Positions 33,847 to 48,085 are shown, numbered from the stretch's first letter. The stretch is DNA of 64,000 nt from Stutzerimonas kunmingensis (GCF_900114065.1 NZ_FORS01000011.1:1-64000), one strand, 5' to 3'. The notes: generated from the letters alone by a model not told the origin. Numbers and translations: made by a program.

Positions 33847-34329
33847 TCAGTCGTCCTTGCCCTTGGTACGCATGGCGCGCTGAATCTCGCGATCGGAATC
33901 GCGTTCCTTCTCGGTGTGGCGCTTGTCGTACTCCTTCTTGCCTTTGCCGAGGGCAATCTCGCACTTGATCATGTGCTTCTTCCAGTACAGCGACAGCGCT
34001 ACGCAGGCGTAGCCTTTCTGCTGTACGGCGCCGAACAGCTTGCCCAGCTCGCGCTTGTTCAGCAGCAGCTTGCGGGTGCGGGTCGGATCGGCAATGACGT
34101 GTGTGCTGGCGCTGGTCAGCGGCGTGATGTGCGCACCCATCAGCCAGGCTTCGCCATCCTTGAGCAGGACGTAGCTGTCGACCAGCTGAGCCTTGCCGGC
34201 GCGCATGCTCTTCACTTCCCAGCCGGCCAGGACGAGGCCCGCCTCGAATTTCTGTTCGATGAAGTAGTCGTGTAGCGCTTTCTTGTTCAGCGCGATGGTC
34301 CCGGGGGACTGTTTCTTCTGTTTGGCCAT
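33847..34329 (-). CDS. smpB: SsrA-binding protein SmpB
   Basis: This 160-aa partner of tmRNA binds its tRNA-like domain and brings it to stalled ribosomes. The OB-fold core is evident ([20 protein letters not shown], then [16 protein letters not shown]), followed by the basic C-terminal tail ([20 protein letters not shown]) that enters the mRNA channel. The start at 34329 ([10 protein letters not shown]) is used rather than the longer frame from 34377. It is divergent from ratA. Confidence 0.96.
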   Translation of the reverse strand: MAKQKKQSPGTIALNKKALHDYFIEQKFEAGLVLAGWEVKSMRAGKAQLVDSYVLLKDGEAWLMGAHITPLTSASTHVIADPTRTRKLLLNKRELGKLFGAVQQKGYACVALSLYWKKHMIKCEIALGKGKKEYDKRHTEKERDSDREIQRAMRTKGKDD

Positions 34330-34539
34330 AGGGGCCGCATTATAGGGAGTCCCGCTGCGGCTGGCGACAGCCTGCAAGAGCGCTGGTGGCAGAAACTTGA
34401 GGGGCAGCCGTTAATCCCCGACAATGTGCCCCGCTTTGCGCTGAGCCGCTTCCCGGGTGTCGCCCGGAAGCCGCGGTTGCGGGCTGGCTGCGCCAACTTT
34501 TGGATGGCGCGCAATGAAACGACGACGTAGAAGGTCCGC

Positions 34540-34974
34540 ATGACGACGCACATTCAACGTTCCGCGCTGCTGCCGTACCCGGCCCAGGCGCTGTTCGACA
34601 TGGTCAACGACGTAGCCAGCTACCCGCAGTTCCTGCCCTGGTGTTCAGCGACTGAGGTGCTTTCCAGCAGCGAGACCGAAATGCACGCCAGCATGACGGT
34701 GGCGAAGGCCGGGTTGAGCCAGCGTTTCATGACGCGCAATGCCCTGGACCTCGGCAAGCGTATCGAGATGACGCTTGAGGAAGGCCCATTCAGCCATCTT
34801 CATGGCATCTGGGAATTCAAGGCCCTGGGCGAGAAGGCCTGCAAGATAAGCCTGGATCTGACCTTTGATTACGCCGGGCCGCTGGTCAAGGCGACCCTTG
34901 GGCCGTTGTTCAATCAGGCTGCCAACACTTTGGTCGATGCCTTCTGCGAGCGGGCGAAGCAGCTATATGGATAA
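34540..34974 (+). CDS. ratA: RatA-family START/COQ10-like protein
   Basis: This 144-aa START-like (SRPBCC) fold protein reads QRSALLPYPAQALFDMVNDV, ASYPQFLPWCSATEVL and the C-terminal FDYAGPLVKATLGPLFNQAA. E. coli RatA was reported to bind the 50S subunit and block 70S assembly, while eukaryotic relatives bind coenzyme Q, so the true role is open. It overlaps rnfH by eight bases, the usual pairing near smpB. Confidence 0.9.
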   Translation: MTTHIQRSALLPYPAQALFDMVNDVASYPQFLPWCSATEVLSSSETEMHASMTVAKAGLSQRFMTRNALDLGKRIEMTLEEGPFSHLHGIWEFKALGEKACKISLDLTFDYAGPLVKATLGPLFNQAANTLVDAFCERAKQLYG

Positions 34975-35281
34975 GCAATCGATTGCGGTCGAAGTGGTCT
35001 ATGCCCTGGCCGACAAGCAGAAGCTGCTGCAGATGACCGTGCCCGCGGGCACCACCGTGCGCGAGGCGGCCTTGCGTTCGGGAATGGATGCGCACTTCCC
35101 GGGGCTCGATCTGGCCGCAGCTCCGTTGGGTATCTTCGGCAAGGCCGTGCCCAGGCCCGATGAGCGCGTGCTCGAGGAGGGTGAGCGAGTGGAGATCTAC
35201 CGGCCGCTGATTGCCGACCCGAAAGAGGTGCGCAAACAGCGCGCCGCACGGGCAGCAAAGAACAAGGCCGAAGACGCTTGA
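34967..35281 (+). CDS. rnfH: RnfH/RatB family ubiquitin-like protein
   Basis: This 104-aa beta-grasp protein (UPF0125) reads AVEVVYALADKQKLLQMTVP, then GTTVREAALRSGM and EEGERVEIYRPLIADPKEVR with a basic tail. The start at 34967 lies inside the last codons of ratA (8-bp overlap), so it is translationally coupled. The function is not settled; it is co-inherited with ratA and smpB. A bidirectional terminator follows. Confidence 0.9.
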   Translation: MDKQSIAVEVVYALADKQKLLQMTVPAGTTVREAALRSGMDAHFPGLDLAAAPLGIFGKAVPRPDERVLEEGERVEIYRPLIADPKEVRKQRAARAAKNKAEDA

Positions 35282-35295
35282 ATATGCTGAAACAA

Positions 35296-35320
35296 AAACG
35301 CCCGGGCTAGCCGGGCGTTT
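35296..35320. terminator. Bidirectional terminator between rnfH and bamE
   Basis: AAACGCCCGG (35296-35305) and CCGGGCGTTT (35311-35320) form a perfect 10-bp stem with a 5-base loop, with T- and A-rich flanks. It lies between two convergent genes. Confidence 0.9.
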
Positions 35321-35322
35321 CT

Positions 35323-35838
35323 TTATTCGGTTTCCAGCGGTTCGGGAATCGGCACCGGAACCGGCTCCGCTTCATCCACTTCACGCTGAATCTGCTCCAG
35401 CAGCGAGCCAGGCGCAGGGCGCTCTTCAGGCTGGCTTGGTTGGGCGGCAGGAGCCGCGTCAGGCGCCTGGGCGTCGCGGCCAAGGATCTGTTCATCGCGG
35501 CTTACGCCGGGCATGAAGTCGCCGGCCAGGCCTGCCAGCTGGTCGTTGGCGTTGAACACCAGGCTGACGCGCTCCTGCTGGCGCGGACTGCCGCCGGGCT
35601 GGATGCTGTACAGGTAGTCCCAGCGGTTGGCATGGAAGGTATCGGTGATCAGCGGGTTGCCCATGATAAACCGCACCTGCTGGCGGGTCATTCCGGGGCG
35701 CAACTGGTCTATCATGTCCTGCGTGACGACATTGCCCTGTTGAATGTCGACCTTGTAAACCCCGGGGAATGAACAACCGGCGAGTGCGACCAGACCTGCG
35801 AAGGAGAGGCTGGCCAGCATGAGCTTGGTGTTTTGCAT
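35323..35838 (-). CDS. bamE: Outer-membrane assembly lipoprotein BamE/OmlA
   Basis: This 171-aa lipoprotein has a signal peptide and lipobox LVALAGC, so the mature protein is lipid-anchored in the outer membrane. The SmpA/OmlA domain is clear: [20 protein letters not shown], then [15 protein letters not shown]. It belongs to the BAM complex that inserts beta-barrel proteins. The C-terminal extension is rich in Pro, Ala and Glu. The start at 35838 is chosen for the signal peptide; the gene is divergent from fur. Confidence 0.94.
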   Translation of the reverse strand: MQNTKLMLASLSFAGLVALAGCSFPGVYKVDIQQGNVVTQDMIDQLRPGMTRQQVRFIMGNPLITDTFHANRWDYLYSIQPGGSPRQQERVSLVFNANDQLAGLAGDFMPGVSRDEQILGRDAQAPDAAPAAQPSQPEERPAPGSLLEQIQREVDEAEPVPVPIPEPLETE

Positions 35839-35933
35839 CGGTGGGTGACTTCCACTATCTTGGCTGGGCAAAGAACCCGGATCATACCCGTATTGAAGGA
35901 GGCTGCGAAACAGCAGCAGCGAGAAAGCCAACC

Positions 35934-36338
35934 ATGGTTGAAAATAGCGAACTACGTAAAGCTGGTCTCAAGGTAACTCTGCCGCGGGTCAAGATCCTGC
36001 AGATGCTGGACACTACCGATCGCCGTCACATGAGCGCCGAAGACGTCTACAAGGCGTTGATGGAAGCGGGTGAGGATGTCGGTCTGGCGACGGTCTATCG
36101 CGTGCTGACCCAGTTCGAGGCGGCCGGTCTGGTAGTTCGGCACAACTTCGATGGTGGTCATGCGGTCTTCGAGCTGGCCGACGGCGGGCATCACGACCAC
36201 ATGGTCTGCGTCGATAGCGGCGACGTCATCGAGTTTTTCGATCCCGAGATCGAGAAGTTGCAGAAAGAAATCGTCAAGCGTCACGGCTACGAGCTGGTGG
36301 ATCACAATCTGGTGCTCTACGTGCGCAAGAAAGACTGA
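35934..36338 (+). CDS. fur: Ferric uptake regulator Fur
   Basis: This 134-aa iron-responsive repressor has the winged-HTH part [19 protein letters not shown] and [20 protein letters not shown]. The metal site is [18 protein letters not shown], followed by the dimerisation domain ending LVLYVRKKD. Only one cysteine is visible, in HMVC, as in other Pseudomonas Fur proteins. ATG 35934 ([11 protein letters not shown]) is the conserved start; the frame extends upstream but is not coding. Confidence 0.97.
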   Translation: MVENSELRKAGLKVTLPRVKILQMLDTTDRRHMSAEDVYKALMEAGEDVGLATVYRVLTQFEAAGLVVRHNFDGGHAVFELADGGHHDHMVCVDSGDVIEFFDPEIEKLQKEIVKRHGYELVDHNLVLYVRKKD

Positions 36339-36353
36339 TCCAGACATATGAGA

Positions 36354-36377
36354 AAGGCGGCCAAGGCCGCCTTTTTT
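36354..36377 (+). terminator. fur terminator
   Basis: AAGGCGGCC (36354-36362) and GGCCGCCTT (36365-36373) form a 9-bp stem, followed by a run of T. It lies between convergent fur and recN and can serve both. Confidence 0.9.
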
Positions 36378-36394
36378 GTGCCTGGCTGCCGGGC

Positions 36395-38068
36395 TCAGGC
36401 TTGTGCGGAGGTGACCATCTGTCGGGCATGTGCCAGAGACTGCTCGGTCAGGTCGACGCCGCCGAGCATTCGCGCGATTTCCTCGACGCGGCCGTTCTGA
36501 TCCAGCTCTGCGACGGCAGTGCGGGTTTCATCCGCCCCGCGAGCCTTGTGCACGAACAGGTGGTGATGTCCTTGGGCGGCGACCTGGGGCAGGTGGGTGA
36601 CGGTCAGCACCTGGCCGCGCTCGCCGAGGCGGCGCAGCAGCTGGCCAACGATCTCCGCGGTGGGGCCGCCGATACCCACGTCGACTTCATCGAACACCAG
36701 CGTCGGTACGCGGGATGTCTGCGCGGTGATCACCTGAATCGCCAAGCTGATGCGTGATAGTTCACCCCCGGATGCGACCTTGGCCAGTGCGCGCAGGGGC
36801 TGGCCCGGGTTGGCGCTGACCAGGAACTCGACCTGCTCCAGGCCGTAGGGCATCAGTTCGCCTTCGGCTGCAGGCTTGAGTTGCACGCTGAATCTGCCGC
36901 CTGGCATACCCAGTCTTTGAATCTCTACCTCGACAGCGCTGGCCAGCTGTTCGGCCGCGGCCTGGCGCATGCGGCTGAGTTCTCCGGCTTTTTCTTCGTA
37001 GTGCCGAGCGTAGGCCGCCAGTTCTTCACCGAGGCGCTCGACTGCTTCGTCGTCGGCGTTCAGCCCTTCTAGCTCCTCCAGCAGCTGCTGGTGCAGGTTG
37101 GGCAGTTCGGTCGGTTGCACGCGGTGCTTGCGAGCGAGGGTGTAGATGGTATCCAGCCGCTCTTCCAGCATCTGCTGGCGCTCCGGATCGGCGTCGAAGT
37201 GATCGACGAAGCGGTTCAGCTCGCCGATCGCCTCTTCGACCTGAATCTGCGCGCTCGCCAGCAGATTGACTGCTTCGCTCAGGGCTTGAGGTTGGTTCTG
37301 GAAGGCGCTCAGACGCTGCAGGCTGCTGGTCAGTGCCGACAGCACGTTGCCGGCATCGCTCTCGCTGCACAGCTCCATGACTTGGCGGCAGGCGCCGAGC
37401 AACTGCTCAGCATTGGCCAGGTTCTTGTGTTCGCGCTCGAGTTGCTCCAGTTCGTTCTCGCCCAGCGCCAGGTTCTCCAGCTCTTCCAGCTGGTAGCTGA
37501 GCAATTGGTGGCGTGCGCGCTGTTCGTCGCCACTGTTGCTCAGGCGTTCCAGGGTCTGTCGCGTCTGCCGCCAGCGCTGGGCGGCCAGCTGGACCTGTCG
37601 CGCCAGCTCCTGGTTGCCGCTGTACTCATCGAGCAGGCGCCGATGGGTGTCGATCTTCAGCAGGGATTGATGCTCATGCTGGCTGTGGATATCGATAAGC
37701 AGCTCGCCCAGCGACTTGAGGTCGCTCTGCGGACAAGGGGTGCCGTTGATGTAGCCGCGGGAACGACCTTCGGCGGTGATGACGCGGCGCAGGATGCAGG
37801 GCCCGTCATGGTCCATGTCGCGCTCCGCGAGCCAGGCGCGGGCGTCGGGAATATCGTCCAGGTCGAAGCTGGCAAGAATGTCGGCCTTGTCGGCGCCGAT
37901 GCGCACCACGCTGCTGTCGGCCCGGTCGCCCAACGTCAGGCCGAGGGCATCGAGCATGATCGACTTGCCTGCGCCGGTTTCTCCGCTGATGACGCTCATG
38001 CCGCGTTTCAGCTCGAGGTCGAGGTGCTCGACGATGGCGTAGTTGTGGACCGATAGATGAACCAGCAT
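36395..38068 (-). CDS. recN: DNA repair protein RecN
   Basis: This 557-aa SMC-like ATPase acts in double-strand break repair. It has the N-terminal Walker A (ISGETGAGKSIMLDALGL), a long central coiled coil split around residues 160-360, the ABC signature region (LRALAKVASGGELSRISLAI) and Walker B (VPTLVFDEVDVGIGG). Its length is normal. It is transcribed away from grpE. I do not see an exact consensus LexA box before it, only the divergent region shared with the grpE heat-shock promoter. Confidence 0.96.
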   Translation of the reverse strand: MLVHLSVHNYAIVEHLDLELKRGMSVISGETGAGKSIMLDALGLTLGDRADSSVVRIGADKADILASFDLDDIPDARAWLAERDMDHDGPCILRRVITAEGRSRGYINGTPCPQSDLKSLGELLIDIHSQHEHQSLLKIDTHRRLLDEYSGNQELARQVQLAAQRWRQTRQTLERLSNSGDEQRARHQLLSYQLEELENLALGENELEQLEREHKNLANAEQLLGACRQVMELCSESDAGNVLSALTSSLQRLSAFQNQPQALSEAVNLLASAQIQVEEAIGELNRFVDHFDADPERQQMLEERLDTIYTLARKHRVQPTELPNLHQQLLEELEGLNADDEAVERLGEELAAYARHYEEKAGELSRMRQAAAEQLASAVEVEIQRLGMPGGRFSVQLKPAAEGELMPYGLEQVEFLVSANPGQPLRALAKVASGGELSRISLAIQVITAQTSRVPTLVFDEVDVGIGGPTAEIVGQLLRRLGERGQVLTVTHLPQVAAQGHHHLFVHKARGADETRTAVAELDQNGRVEEIARMLGGVDLTEQSLAHARQMVTSAQA

Positions 38069-38189
38069 GGCAAGGGCTCCCGATTTGCGTGGCTGGGTAT
38101 TTATACAGTGGTTTTCCTGGGCGCTACAAGCGTTGAAGGATGAATGTGCGGTTGCTCGTCATTTCGCTGGGCGCTCTTCGCTATCTGCC

Positions 38190-38217
38190 CTTGAAGCCTG
38201 TTTTCGCGCCCCCATAT
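38190..38217 (+). promoter_or_regulatory. Sigma-32 heat-shock promoter of grpE
   Basis: CTTGAAG (38190-38196) and CCCCATAT (38210-38217), with 14 bases between CTTGAA and CCCC, match the RpoH consensus (CTTGAAA - 11-15 - CCCCATnT). It lies 53 bp before the grpE ATG. Confidence 0.88.
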
Positions 38218-38269
38218 AGCGGCACAAGCGCGGGTTTGCTGCCCGCTGATCGTATAGAGAGGAGGACCT

Positions 38270-38839
38270 ATGGCCGACGAGCAGAACCTGGATAACCAGA
38301 ACCCGGAAGCGCCCGAGCATTCGGAAGCGGACGTAGCCGAGGATCTGGCCGCCCGCGTGCAGTCGCTGGAAGAGCAGCTGGCCGCTGCGCAGGACCAGTC
38401 ACTGCGCGTTGCGGCTGAGCTGCAGAACATCCGCCGGCGCGCCGAGCAAGATGTGGAAAAGGCGCACAAGTTCGCCCTGGAAAAGTTTGCCGGTGATCTG
38501 CTTGCCGTTGCCGACAGTCTCGAGCGTGGCCTTGAGCTGTCCAGTGCTGATGACGAGGCGGTCAAGCCCATGCGTGAGGGCGTCGAGCTGACCCTCAAGC
38601 TGCTTCAGGACACGCTGGCGCGTCACCAGCTCGAGCAGCTCGATCCGCATGGCGAGCCGTTCAATCCTGAGCATCACCAGGCCATGGCCATGGAAGAAAG
38701 CACCCATGTCGAGCCGGGCAGCGTGCTCAAGGTGTTCCAGAAAGGTTACCTACTCAACGGTCGCCTGCTGCGTCCGGCGATGGTCGTCGTCAGCAAGGCG
38801 CCCGCCGATGTGCCGCCTTCGATTGATGAGAAGGCTTGA
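38270..38839 (+). CDS. grpE: Nucleotide exchange factor GrpE
   Basis: This 189-aa co-chaperone releases ADP from DnaK. It has an acidic N-terminal tail, the long dimerising helix ([20 protein letters not shown], then [20 protein letters not shown]) and the C-terminal beta domain with the signature [20 protein letters not shown] and [25 protein letters not shown] precedes the ATG. It heads the grpE-dnaK-dnaJ cluster; its last codons contain the -35 element of the dnaK promoter. Confidence 0.96.
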   Translation: MADEQNLDNQNPEAPEHSEADVAEDLAARVQSLEEQLAAAQDQSLRVAAELQNIRRRAEQDVEKAHKFALEKFAGDLLAVADSLERGLELSSADDEAVKPMREGVELTLKLLQDTLARHQLEQLDPHGEPFNPEHHQAMAMEESTHVEPGSVLKVFQKGYLLNGRLLRPAMVVVSKAPADVPPSIDEKA

Positions 38840-38862
38840 AATCCGGTTGCCGACCCCCATCT
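38835..38862 (+). promoter_or_regulatory. Sigma-32 heat-shock promoter of dnaK, overlapping the grpE stop
   Basis: CTTGAAA (38835-38841) and CCCCATCT (38855-38862), with 14 bases between CTTGAA and CCCC, match the RpoH consensus. The -35 includes the TGA stop of grpE (38837-38839). It lies 76 bp before dnaK. Confidence 0.88.
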
Positions 38863-38938
38863 GGTAGCCAAGCGTTTTTGTGTTACCCGCAGCCGGTAAA
38901 ACAGGCGCGGACCAATCGAAATTTGGAGAGCGAATTAA

Positions 38939-40852
38939 ATGGGCAAGATCATCGGTATCGACTTGGGAACCACCAACTCCTGCGTCTCGATTCTGGAAAA
39001 CGGCAAGGCCAAGGTTATTGAAAACGCCGAAGGCGGCCGTACCACTCCGTCGATTATCGCGTACGCGAACGACGGCGAAATCCTGGTTGGCCAGTCGGCC
39101 AAGCGCCAGGCAGTGACCAACCCGCACAACACCCTGTATGCGGTGAAGCGTCTGATCGGTCGTCGCTTTGACGAAGACGTCGTGCAGAAAGACATTCAGA
39201 TGGTCCCTTACAAGATCGTCAAGGCCGACAACAGCGACGCCTGGGTCGAGGTGAATGGCCAGAAGATGGCGCCGCCGCAGATCTCCGCGGAAATTCTGAA
39301 GAAGATGAAGAAGACCGCCGAGGACTACCTCGGTGAGGCGGTGACCGAGGCGGTGATCACCGTTCCGGCCTACTTCAACGACAGCCAGCGCCAGGCTACC
39401 AAGGATGCCGGTCGTATCGCCGGTCTGGACGTCAAGCGCATCATCAACGAGCCGACCGCGGCTGCGCTGGCATACGGCATGGACAAGGCCAAGGGCGACC
39501 ACACCGTGATCGTCTATGACCTGGGTGGCGGTACCTTCGACGTGTCGGTGATCGAGATCGCCGAAGTCGATGGTGAGCATCAATTCGAAGTGCTGGCTAC
39601 CAACGGCGACACCTTCCTCGGTGGTGAGGACTTCGACATTCGCCTGATCGACTACCTCGTCGACGAGTTCAAGAAAGAAACCGGCATGAACCTCAAGGGT
39701 GATCCGCTGGCAATGCAGCGCCTGAAGGAAGCAGCAGAGAAGGCCAAGATCGAGCTGTCCTCCAGTCAGCAGACCGACGTCAACCTGCCATACATCACCG
39801 CAGACTCGACCGGTCCTAAGCACCTGAACGTGAAGATCTCCCGGGCCAAGCTGGAAGCGCTGGTCGAGGATCTGGTGCAGCGCACCATCGAGCCTTGCCG
39901 CATTGCGCTGAAGGATGCCGGCGTTGACGTTTCGAAGATCGACGACGTGATCCTGGTCGGTGGTCAGACCCGTATGCCGCTGGTGCAGCAGAAAGTCGCC
40001 GAGTTCTTCGGCAAGGAAGCACGCAAGGACGTCAACCCGGATGAAGCCGTGGCCATGGGTGCTGCCATTCAGGGCGCGGTCCTGGCCGGTGACGTCAAGG
40101 ACGTGCTGCTGCTCGACGTATCGCCGCTGACCCTGGGCATCGAAACCCTGGGTGGCGTGATGACGCCGCTGATCGAGAAGAACACCACCATCCCGACCAA
40201 GAAGTCGCAGGTGTTCTCCACTGCGGACGATAACCAGAGCGCCGTGACCATTCATGTGCTGCAGGGCGAGCGCAAGCAGGCTACGCAGAACAAGTCGCTG
40301 GGTCGCTTCGATCTGGCCGAGATCCCGCCGGCACCGCGTGGCATGCCGCAGATCGAGGTCACCTTCGACATCGACGCCAACGGCATCCTGCACGTGTCTG
40401 CCAAGGACAAGGCCACTGGCAAGCAGCAATCCATCGTGATCAAGGCCAACTCGGGTCTGTCCGAGGAGGAAATCGAGCAGATGGTCCGCGATGCCGAGGC
40501 GAATGCCGAGGAAGACCGCAAGTTCGAGGAGCTGGCCACCGCACGTAACCAGGGCGACCAGCTGGTGCATGCCACTCGCAAGATGCTCACCGAAGCCGGC
40601 GACAAGGCCAGCGACGATGACAAGGCGGCCATCGAGAAGGCGCTTGGCGAGCTGGAAGTGGCCATCAAGGGCGACGACAAGGCCGAAATCGAAGCGAAGA
40701 TCGCGGCGGTTTCCCAGGCTTCAACCCCGGTCGCGCAGAAGATGTACGCCGAGCAGGCCCAGGCTGGTGAAGGTCAGTCGCCAGATGAGCAGGGCAAGCC
40801 GGGCGACGACGTGGTCGACGCCGAGTTCGAAGAGGTCAAGGACAACAAGTAA
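38939..40852 (+). CDS. dnaK: Chaperone DnaK (Hsp70)
   Basis: This 637-aa Hsp70 has the phosphate-binding segment [20 protein letters not shown], the ATPase signatures [20 protein letters not shown] and [14 protein letters not shown], the linker [19 protein letters not shown], a substrate-binding beta domain, and a helical lid ending in the EEVKDNK-type tail. It folds new and stress-damaged proteins with GrpE and DnaJ. GGAGAGCG lies before the ATG. It has its own sigma-32 promoter in addition to reading from grpE. Confidence 0.98.
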   Translation: MGKIIGIDLGTTNSCVSILENGKAKVIENAEGGRTTPSIIAYANDGEILVGQSAKRQAVTNPHNTLYAVKRLIGRRFDEDVVQKDIQMVPYKIVKADNSDAWVEVNGQKMAPPQISAEILKKMKKTAEDYLGEAVTEAVITVPAYFNDSQRQATKDAGRIAGLDVKRIINEPTAAALAYGMDKAKGDHTVIVYDLGGGTFDVSVIEIAEVDGEHQFEVLATNGDTFLGGEDFDIRLIDYLVDEFKKETGMNLKGDPLAMQRLKEAAEKAKIELSSSQQTDVNLPYITADSTGPKHLNVKISRAKLEALVEDLVQRTIEPCRIALKDAGVDVSKIDDVILVGGQTRMPLVQQKVAEFFGKEARKDVNPDEAVAMGAAIQGAVLAGDVKDVLLLDVSPLTLGIETLGGVMTPLIEKNTTIPTKKSQVFSTADDNQSAVTIHVLQGERKQATQNKSLGRFDLAEIPPAPRGMPQIEVTFDIDANGILHVSAKDKATGKQQSIVIKANSGLSEEEIEQMVRDAEANAEEDRKFEELATARNQGDQLVHATRKMLTEAGDKASDDDKAAIEKALGELEVAIKGDDKAEIEAKIAAVSQASTPVAQKMYAEQAQAGEGQSPDEQGKPGDDVVDAEFEEVKDNK

Positions 40853-40911
40853 GCCCTGGCTTGCTTCCGCTCCAGCCCGCGCCGACATCGTTCGGGCGGG
40901 CCCGACCGCTG

Positions 40912-40931
40912 CGCGGGGGCTTGCTCCCGCG
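40912..40931. repeat. REP-like GC-rich hairpin between dnaK and dnaJ
   Basis: CGCGGG (40912-40917) and CCCGCG (40926-40931) enclose GGCTTGCT; GCGGGGGCTTGCTCCCGC-type units are common intergenic repeats in Pseudomonas, as far as I recall. It may also modulate dnaJ levels within the operon. Confidence 0.6.
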
Positions 40932-40974
40932 TCGGCGTGTCTGGAAGGCATGAATTTGAGGGTTCAGGATAGTT

Positions 40975-42105
40975 ATGGCCAAACGCGATTTTTATGAGGT
41001 GCTGGGCGTCGAGCGCGGCGTCAGCGAGGCGGAGCTGAAAAAAGCTTACCGGCGCCTTGCGATGAAGCATCACCCGGACCGCAATCCGGGGGACAAGGCG
41101 GCTGAAGACGCCTTCAAGGAGGCCAATGAGGCCTACGAAGTACTTTCCGATCCGAGCAAACGTGCTGCCTACGATCAGTACGGCCACGCCGGTGTCGATC
41201 CGCAGATGGGTGCTGGGGCAGCCGGTGCCGGTTACGGTGGTGCGAACTTCTCCGATATCTTCGGCGACGTGTTCAGCGATTTCTTCAGTGGCGGCCGCGG
41301 CGGCGGCCGTGGCGGCGCACAGCGTGGCAGCGATCTGCGCTACACGCTCGAACTCGACTTGGAAGAGGCGGTGCGCGGCACCACCGTGACCATTCGCGTG
41401 CCGACGCTGGTCGAGTGCAAGACCTGCGATGGCTCCGGTGCGAAGAAGGGCACCAGCCCGGTGACCTGTACCACCTGTGGCGGTATCGGTCAGGTGCGCA
41501 TGCAGCAGGGTTTCTTCTCGGTACAGCAGACCTGCCCGCGCTGCCACGGCAGCGGCAAGATGATTTCCGATCCGTGCGGCAGCTGCCATGGGCAGGGGCG
41601 CGTGGAGGAGCAGAAGACACTCTCGGTCAAGGTGCCGCCGGGTGTCGATACCGGTGATCGCATTCGTCTGTCTGGCGAAGGCGAGGCGGGCACTCAGGGT
41701 GGCCCGGCCGGCGATCTGTATGTGGTGGTCAATGTGCGCGAGCACGCGATCTTCCAGCGCGATGGCAAACATTTGTATTGCGAAGTACCGATCAGCTTTG
41801 CCGATGCCGCGTTGGGTGGCGAGCTGGAAGTGCCGACCCTGGATGGCCGCGTCAAGCTGAAGATTCCTGAGGGTACCCAGACCGGCAAGCAGTTCCGCTT
41901 GCGTGGCAAGGGGGTCGCGCCGGTGCGCGGTGGTGCGGCGGGCGATCTGCTGTGTCGGGTCGCGGTGGAGACGCCGGTCAACCTGAGCAAGCGTCAGCGT
42001 GAGATGCTCGAGGAGTTTCGCGGCACGCTGCAGGGTGACACCTCGCATTCCCCCAAGGCCAGTGGCTGGTTCGAAGGTGTGAAGCGCTTTTTCGGTGATG
42101 TATGA
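40975..42105 (+). CDS. dnaJ: Co-chaperone DnaJ (Hsp40)
   Basis: This 376-aa type-I J protein has the J domain with HPD ([20 protein letters not shown]), a Gly/Phe-rich linker with [12 protein letters not shown], four CxxCxGxG zinc repeats ([32 protein letters not shown]) and the C-terminal substrate-binding domains. It stimulates the DnaK ATPase and delivers clients. It lies 122 bp after dnaK with a REP-like hairpin in the gap. Confidence 0.98.
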   Translation: MAKRDFYEVLGVERGVSEAELKKAYRRLAMKHHPDRNPGDKAAEDAFKEANEAYEVLSDPSKRAAYDQYGHAGVDPQMGAGAAGAGYGGANFSDIFGDVFSDFFSGGRGGGRGGAQRGSDLRYTLELDLEEAVRGTTVTIRVPTLVECKTCDGSGAKKGTSPVTCTTCGGIGQVRMQQGFFSVQQTCPRCHGSGKMISDPCGSCHGQGRVEEQKTLSVKVPPGVDTGDRIRLSGEGEAGTQGGPAGDLYVVVNVREHAIFQRDGKHLYCEVPISFADAALGGELEVPTLDGRVKLKIPEGTQTGKQFRLRGKGVAPVRGGAAGDLLCRVAVETPVNLSKRQREMLEEFRGTLQGDTSHSPKASGWFEGVKRFFGDV

Positions 42106-42158
42106 CAAGGGGCTATGGGTGGAGGATGACAGGCTTCGTGCCTGCGTCCTTCGCTTGA

Positions 42159-42989
<831 letters not shown>

Positions 42990-43044
42990 TTCGGTGCGTC
43001 GGCTGGCAGCGTCGCGCCCCGTTCGAGTGCGTTTGCCGGCTATT

Positions 43045-43074
43045 TTGGCTGGACCCGAAAGGCGGTTTTATGTA
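43045..43074 (+). promoter_or_regulatory. Probable sigma-70 promoter of carAB
   Basis: TTGGCT (43045-43050) and TATGTA (43069-43074) with an 18-bp spacer lie upstream of a leader ORF and an intrinsic terminator that precede carA. The elements are moderate matches only. Confidence 0.45.
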
Positions 43075-43114
43075 AGCTTCCCGCTTTAGTGTGTCCACTA
43101 AAAGTTGCGCAGAA

Positions 43115-43213
43115 ATGAATCAAACAAAAAGCGGGATGACCTTCACACGTCATCCCGCTTTTTTACAATCTGCGTCTGCTCCAGCCTTGATCTACGGGAG
43201 GTCTCTTGACTAA
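43115..43213 (+). CDS. Candidate carAB leader peptide spanning the attenuator
   Basis: This possible 32-aa ORF ([20 protein letters not shown]...) runs through both arms of the terminator at 43126-43163. It ends in a TAA that overlaps the first codons of carA (the TTG start is at 43206). An ORF covering a terminator ahead of a pyrimidine/arginine biosynthetic operon is what an attenuator would look like, but the overlap could be accidental. Confidence 0.4.
   Translation: MNQTKSGMTFTRHPAFLQSASAPALIYGRSLD
43126..43164 (+). terminator. Intrinsic terminator in the carAB leader (attenuator candidate)
   Basis: AAAAAGCGGGATGAC (43126-43140) and GTCATCCCGCTTTTT (43149-43163) form a perfect 15-bp stem with an 8-base loop and a T-run. 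It ends 42 bp before the carA start, after the probable carAB promoter, so it either terminates dapB read-through or attenuates carAB. Confidence 0.88.
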
Positions 43214-44354
43214 GCCAGCCCTTACGCCAGCCATTCTGGCTCTTGCCGATGGCAGCATCTTTCGCGGCGAATCCATCGGCGCCGATGGGCAAACCATTGG
43301 TGAGGTGGTGTTCAACACCGCCATGACCGGCTATCAGGAAATCCTCACCGATCCTTCCTACGCCAAGCAGATCGTAACCCTGACCTATCCTCATGTCGGC
43401 AACACGGGTACCACGCCGGAGGATGCCGAGTCCTGGAAAGTCTGGGCTGCGGGTCTGGTTATTCGCGACCTGCCGCTGATTTCCAGCAACTGGCGCGACA
43501 AGCAACCCCTGCCTGACTACCTCAAGGCCAATGGCACCGTTGCCATCGCCGGCATCGATACTCGTCGCCTGACCCGTATCCTGCGTGAGAAGGGTGCGCA
43601 GAACGGCTGCATCCTGGCTGGTAGCGACGCGACAGAAGAGAAAGCGCTGGAGCTGGCGCGCAGCTTCCCCGGCCTCAAGGGCATGGATCTGGCGAAGGAA
43701 GTCAGCGTCAAGGAGCGTTACGAGTGGCGCTCCAGTGTCTGGTGCCTGAAGGATGACGGCCATGCCGAGATTCCCGCCAGCGAGCTGTCCTACCATGTCG
43801 TCGCCTTTGATTACGGCGTGAAGTACAACATCCTGCGCATGCTGGTCGCCCGCGGTTGCCGCGTCACCGTGCTTCCGGCACAGACGCCTGCCAGCGAAGC
43901 CCTGGCGCTGAACCCGGACGGTATCTTCCTGGCCAACGGCCCGGGTGACCCCGAGCCTTGCGACTACGCGATCAAGGCGATCCAGCAAGTGCTCGAAACC
44001 GACATCCCGGTGTTCGGCATCTGCCTTGGTCACCAGTTGCTGGCGCTCGCCTCCGGCGCCACGACCGTGAAGATGCCCAACGGCCACCACGGTGCGAACC
44101 ACCCGGTTCAGGATCTGAAGACCGGTGTGGTGATGATCACCAGTCAGAACCATGGCTTTGCCGTGGACGAAGCTAGTCTGCCGGCCAATGTGCGTGCGAC
44201 ACACAAGTCGCTGTTCGATGGCACCCTGCAGGGCATCGAGCGCACCGACAAGGTTGCCTTCAGCTTCCAGGGTCACCCCGAAGCGAGCCCGGGGCCGCAT
44301 GACGTCGCGCCGCTGTTCGACCGTTTCATCGAAGCCATGGCCAAGCGCCGCTAA
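43206..44354 (+). CDS. carA: Carbamoyl-phosphate synthase small subunit
   Basis: This 382-aa glutamine amidotransferase subunit hydrolyses glutamine and channels ammonia to CarB for arginine and pyrimidine synthesis. The catalytic cysteine is C273 in [14 protein letters not shown], with His and Glu in [13 protein letters not shown]. It starts with a rare TTG (MTKPALTP), well supported by GGGAGG upstream and by the conserved N terminus. Only 36 bp separate it from carB; the extra ORF found between carA and carB in P. aeruginosa is absent. Confidence 0.97.
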   Translation: MTKPALTPAILALADGSIFRGESIGADGQTIGEVVFNTAMTGYQEILTDPSYAKQIVTLTYPHVGNTGTTPEDAESWKVWAAGLVIRDLPLISSNWRDKQPLPDYLKANGTVAIAGIDTRRLTRILREKGAQNGCILAGSDATEEKALELARSFPGLKGMDLAKEVSVKERYEWRSSVWCLKDDGHAEIPASELSYHVVAFDYGVKYNILRMLVARGCRVTVLPAQTPASEALALNPDGIFLANGPGDPEPCDYAIKAIQQVLETDIPVFGICLGHQLLALASGATTVKMPNGHHGANHPVQDLKTGVVMITSQNHGFAVDEASLPANVRATHKSLFDGTLQGIERTDKVAFSFQGHPEASPGPHDVAPLFDRFIEAMAKRR

Positions 44355-44390
44355 GCCTGCCGACTGTCCAAAGGATTCGAGAGTAAGAAA

Positions 44391-47608
<3,218 letters not shown>

Positions 47609-47612
<4 letters not shown>

Positions 47613-48085
47613 CAAAATTTCCAATGACCATCCAGGGCGCTCGCGCCCTGGAAGACGAACTCAAGCATCTGAAGACCGTTTTGCGTCCGCAGATCACCCA
47701 GGCGATCGCCGAGGCGCGCGAACTGGGCGATCTTAAGGAGAACGCCGAGTATCATGCTGCGCGTGAGCAGCAGGGCATGGTTGAGGCGCGTATCCGCGAC
47801 ATCGAGGGTCGACTGCAGAACGCCCAGGTTATCGATATCGCCAACATCACGCCGACTGGCAAGGTAATCTTCGGTACCACTGTGGATATCGCCAATGTCG
47901 AGACCGACGAGCAGGTGACCTACCAGATCGTCGGCGACGATGAAGCTGACATCAAGCAGGGCAAGCTTTCGGTCAGTTCGCCGATTGCCCGCGCATTGAT
48001 CGGCAAGGAAGAAGGTGATGTCGTAGCCGTCAAAACGCCCAGTGGGTTGATCGAGTACGAGATTGTCGAAGTCCGCCACGTCTGA
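47609..48085 (+). CDS. greA: Transcription elongation factor GreA
   Basis: This 158-aa factor rescues backtracked RNA polymerase by stimulating transcript cleavage. The N-terminal coiled coil includes [20 protein letters not shown] and [20 protein letters not shown], with the acidic tip (GDLKENAEY), and the C-terminal FKBP-like domain reads [20 protein letters not shown]. Its ATG overlaps the carB stop by four bases. Confidence 0.97.

Noticed and set aside
38750..40570. 606-aa minus-strand ORF
   Set aside because: It is antisense to dnaK and has no protein motifs of its own.
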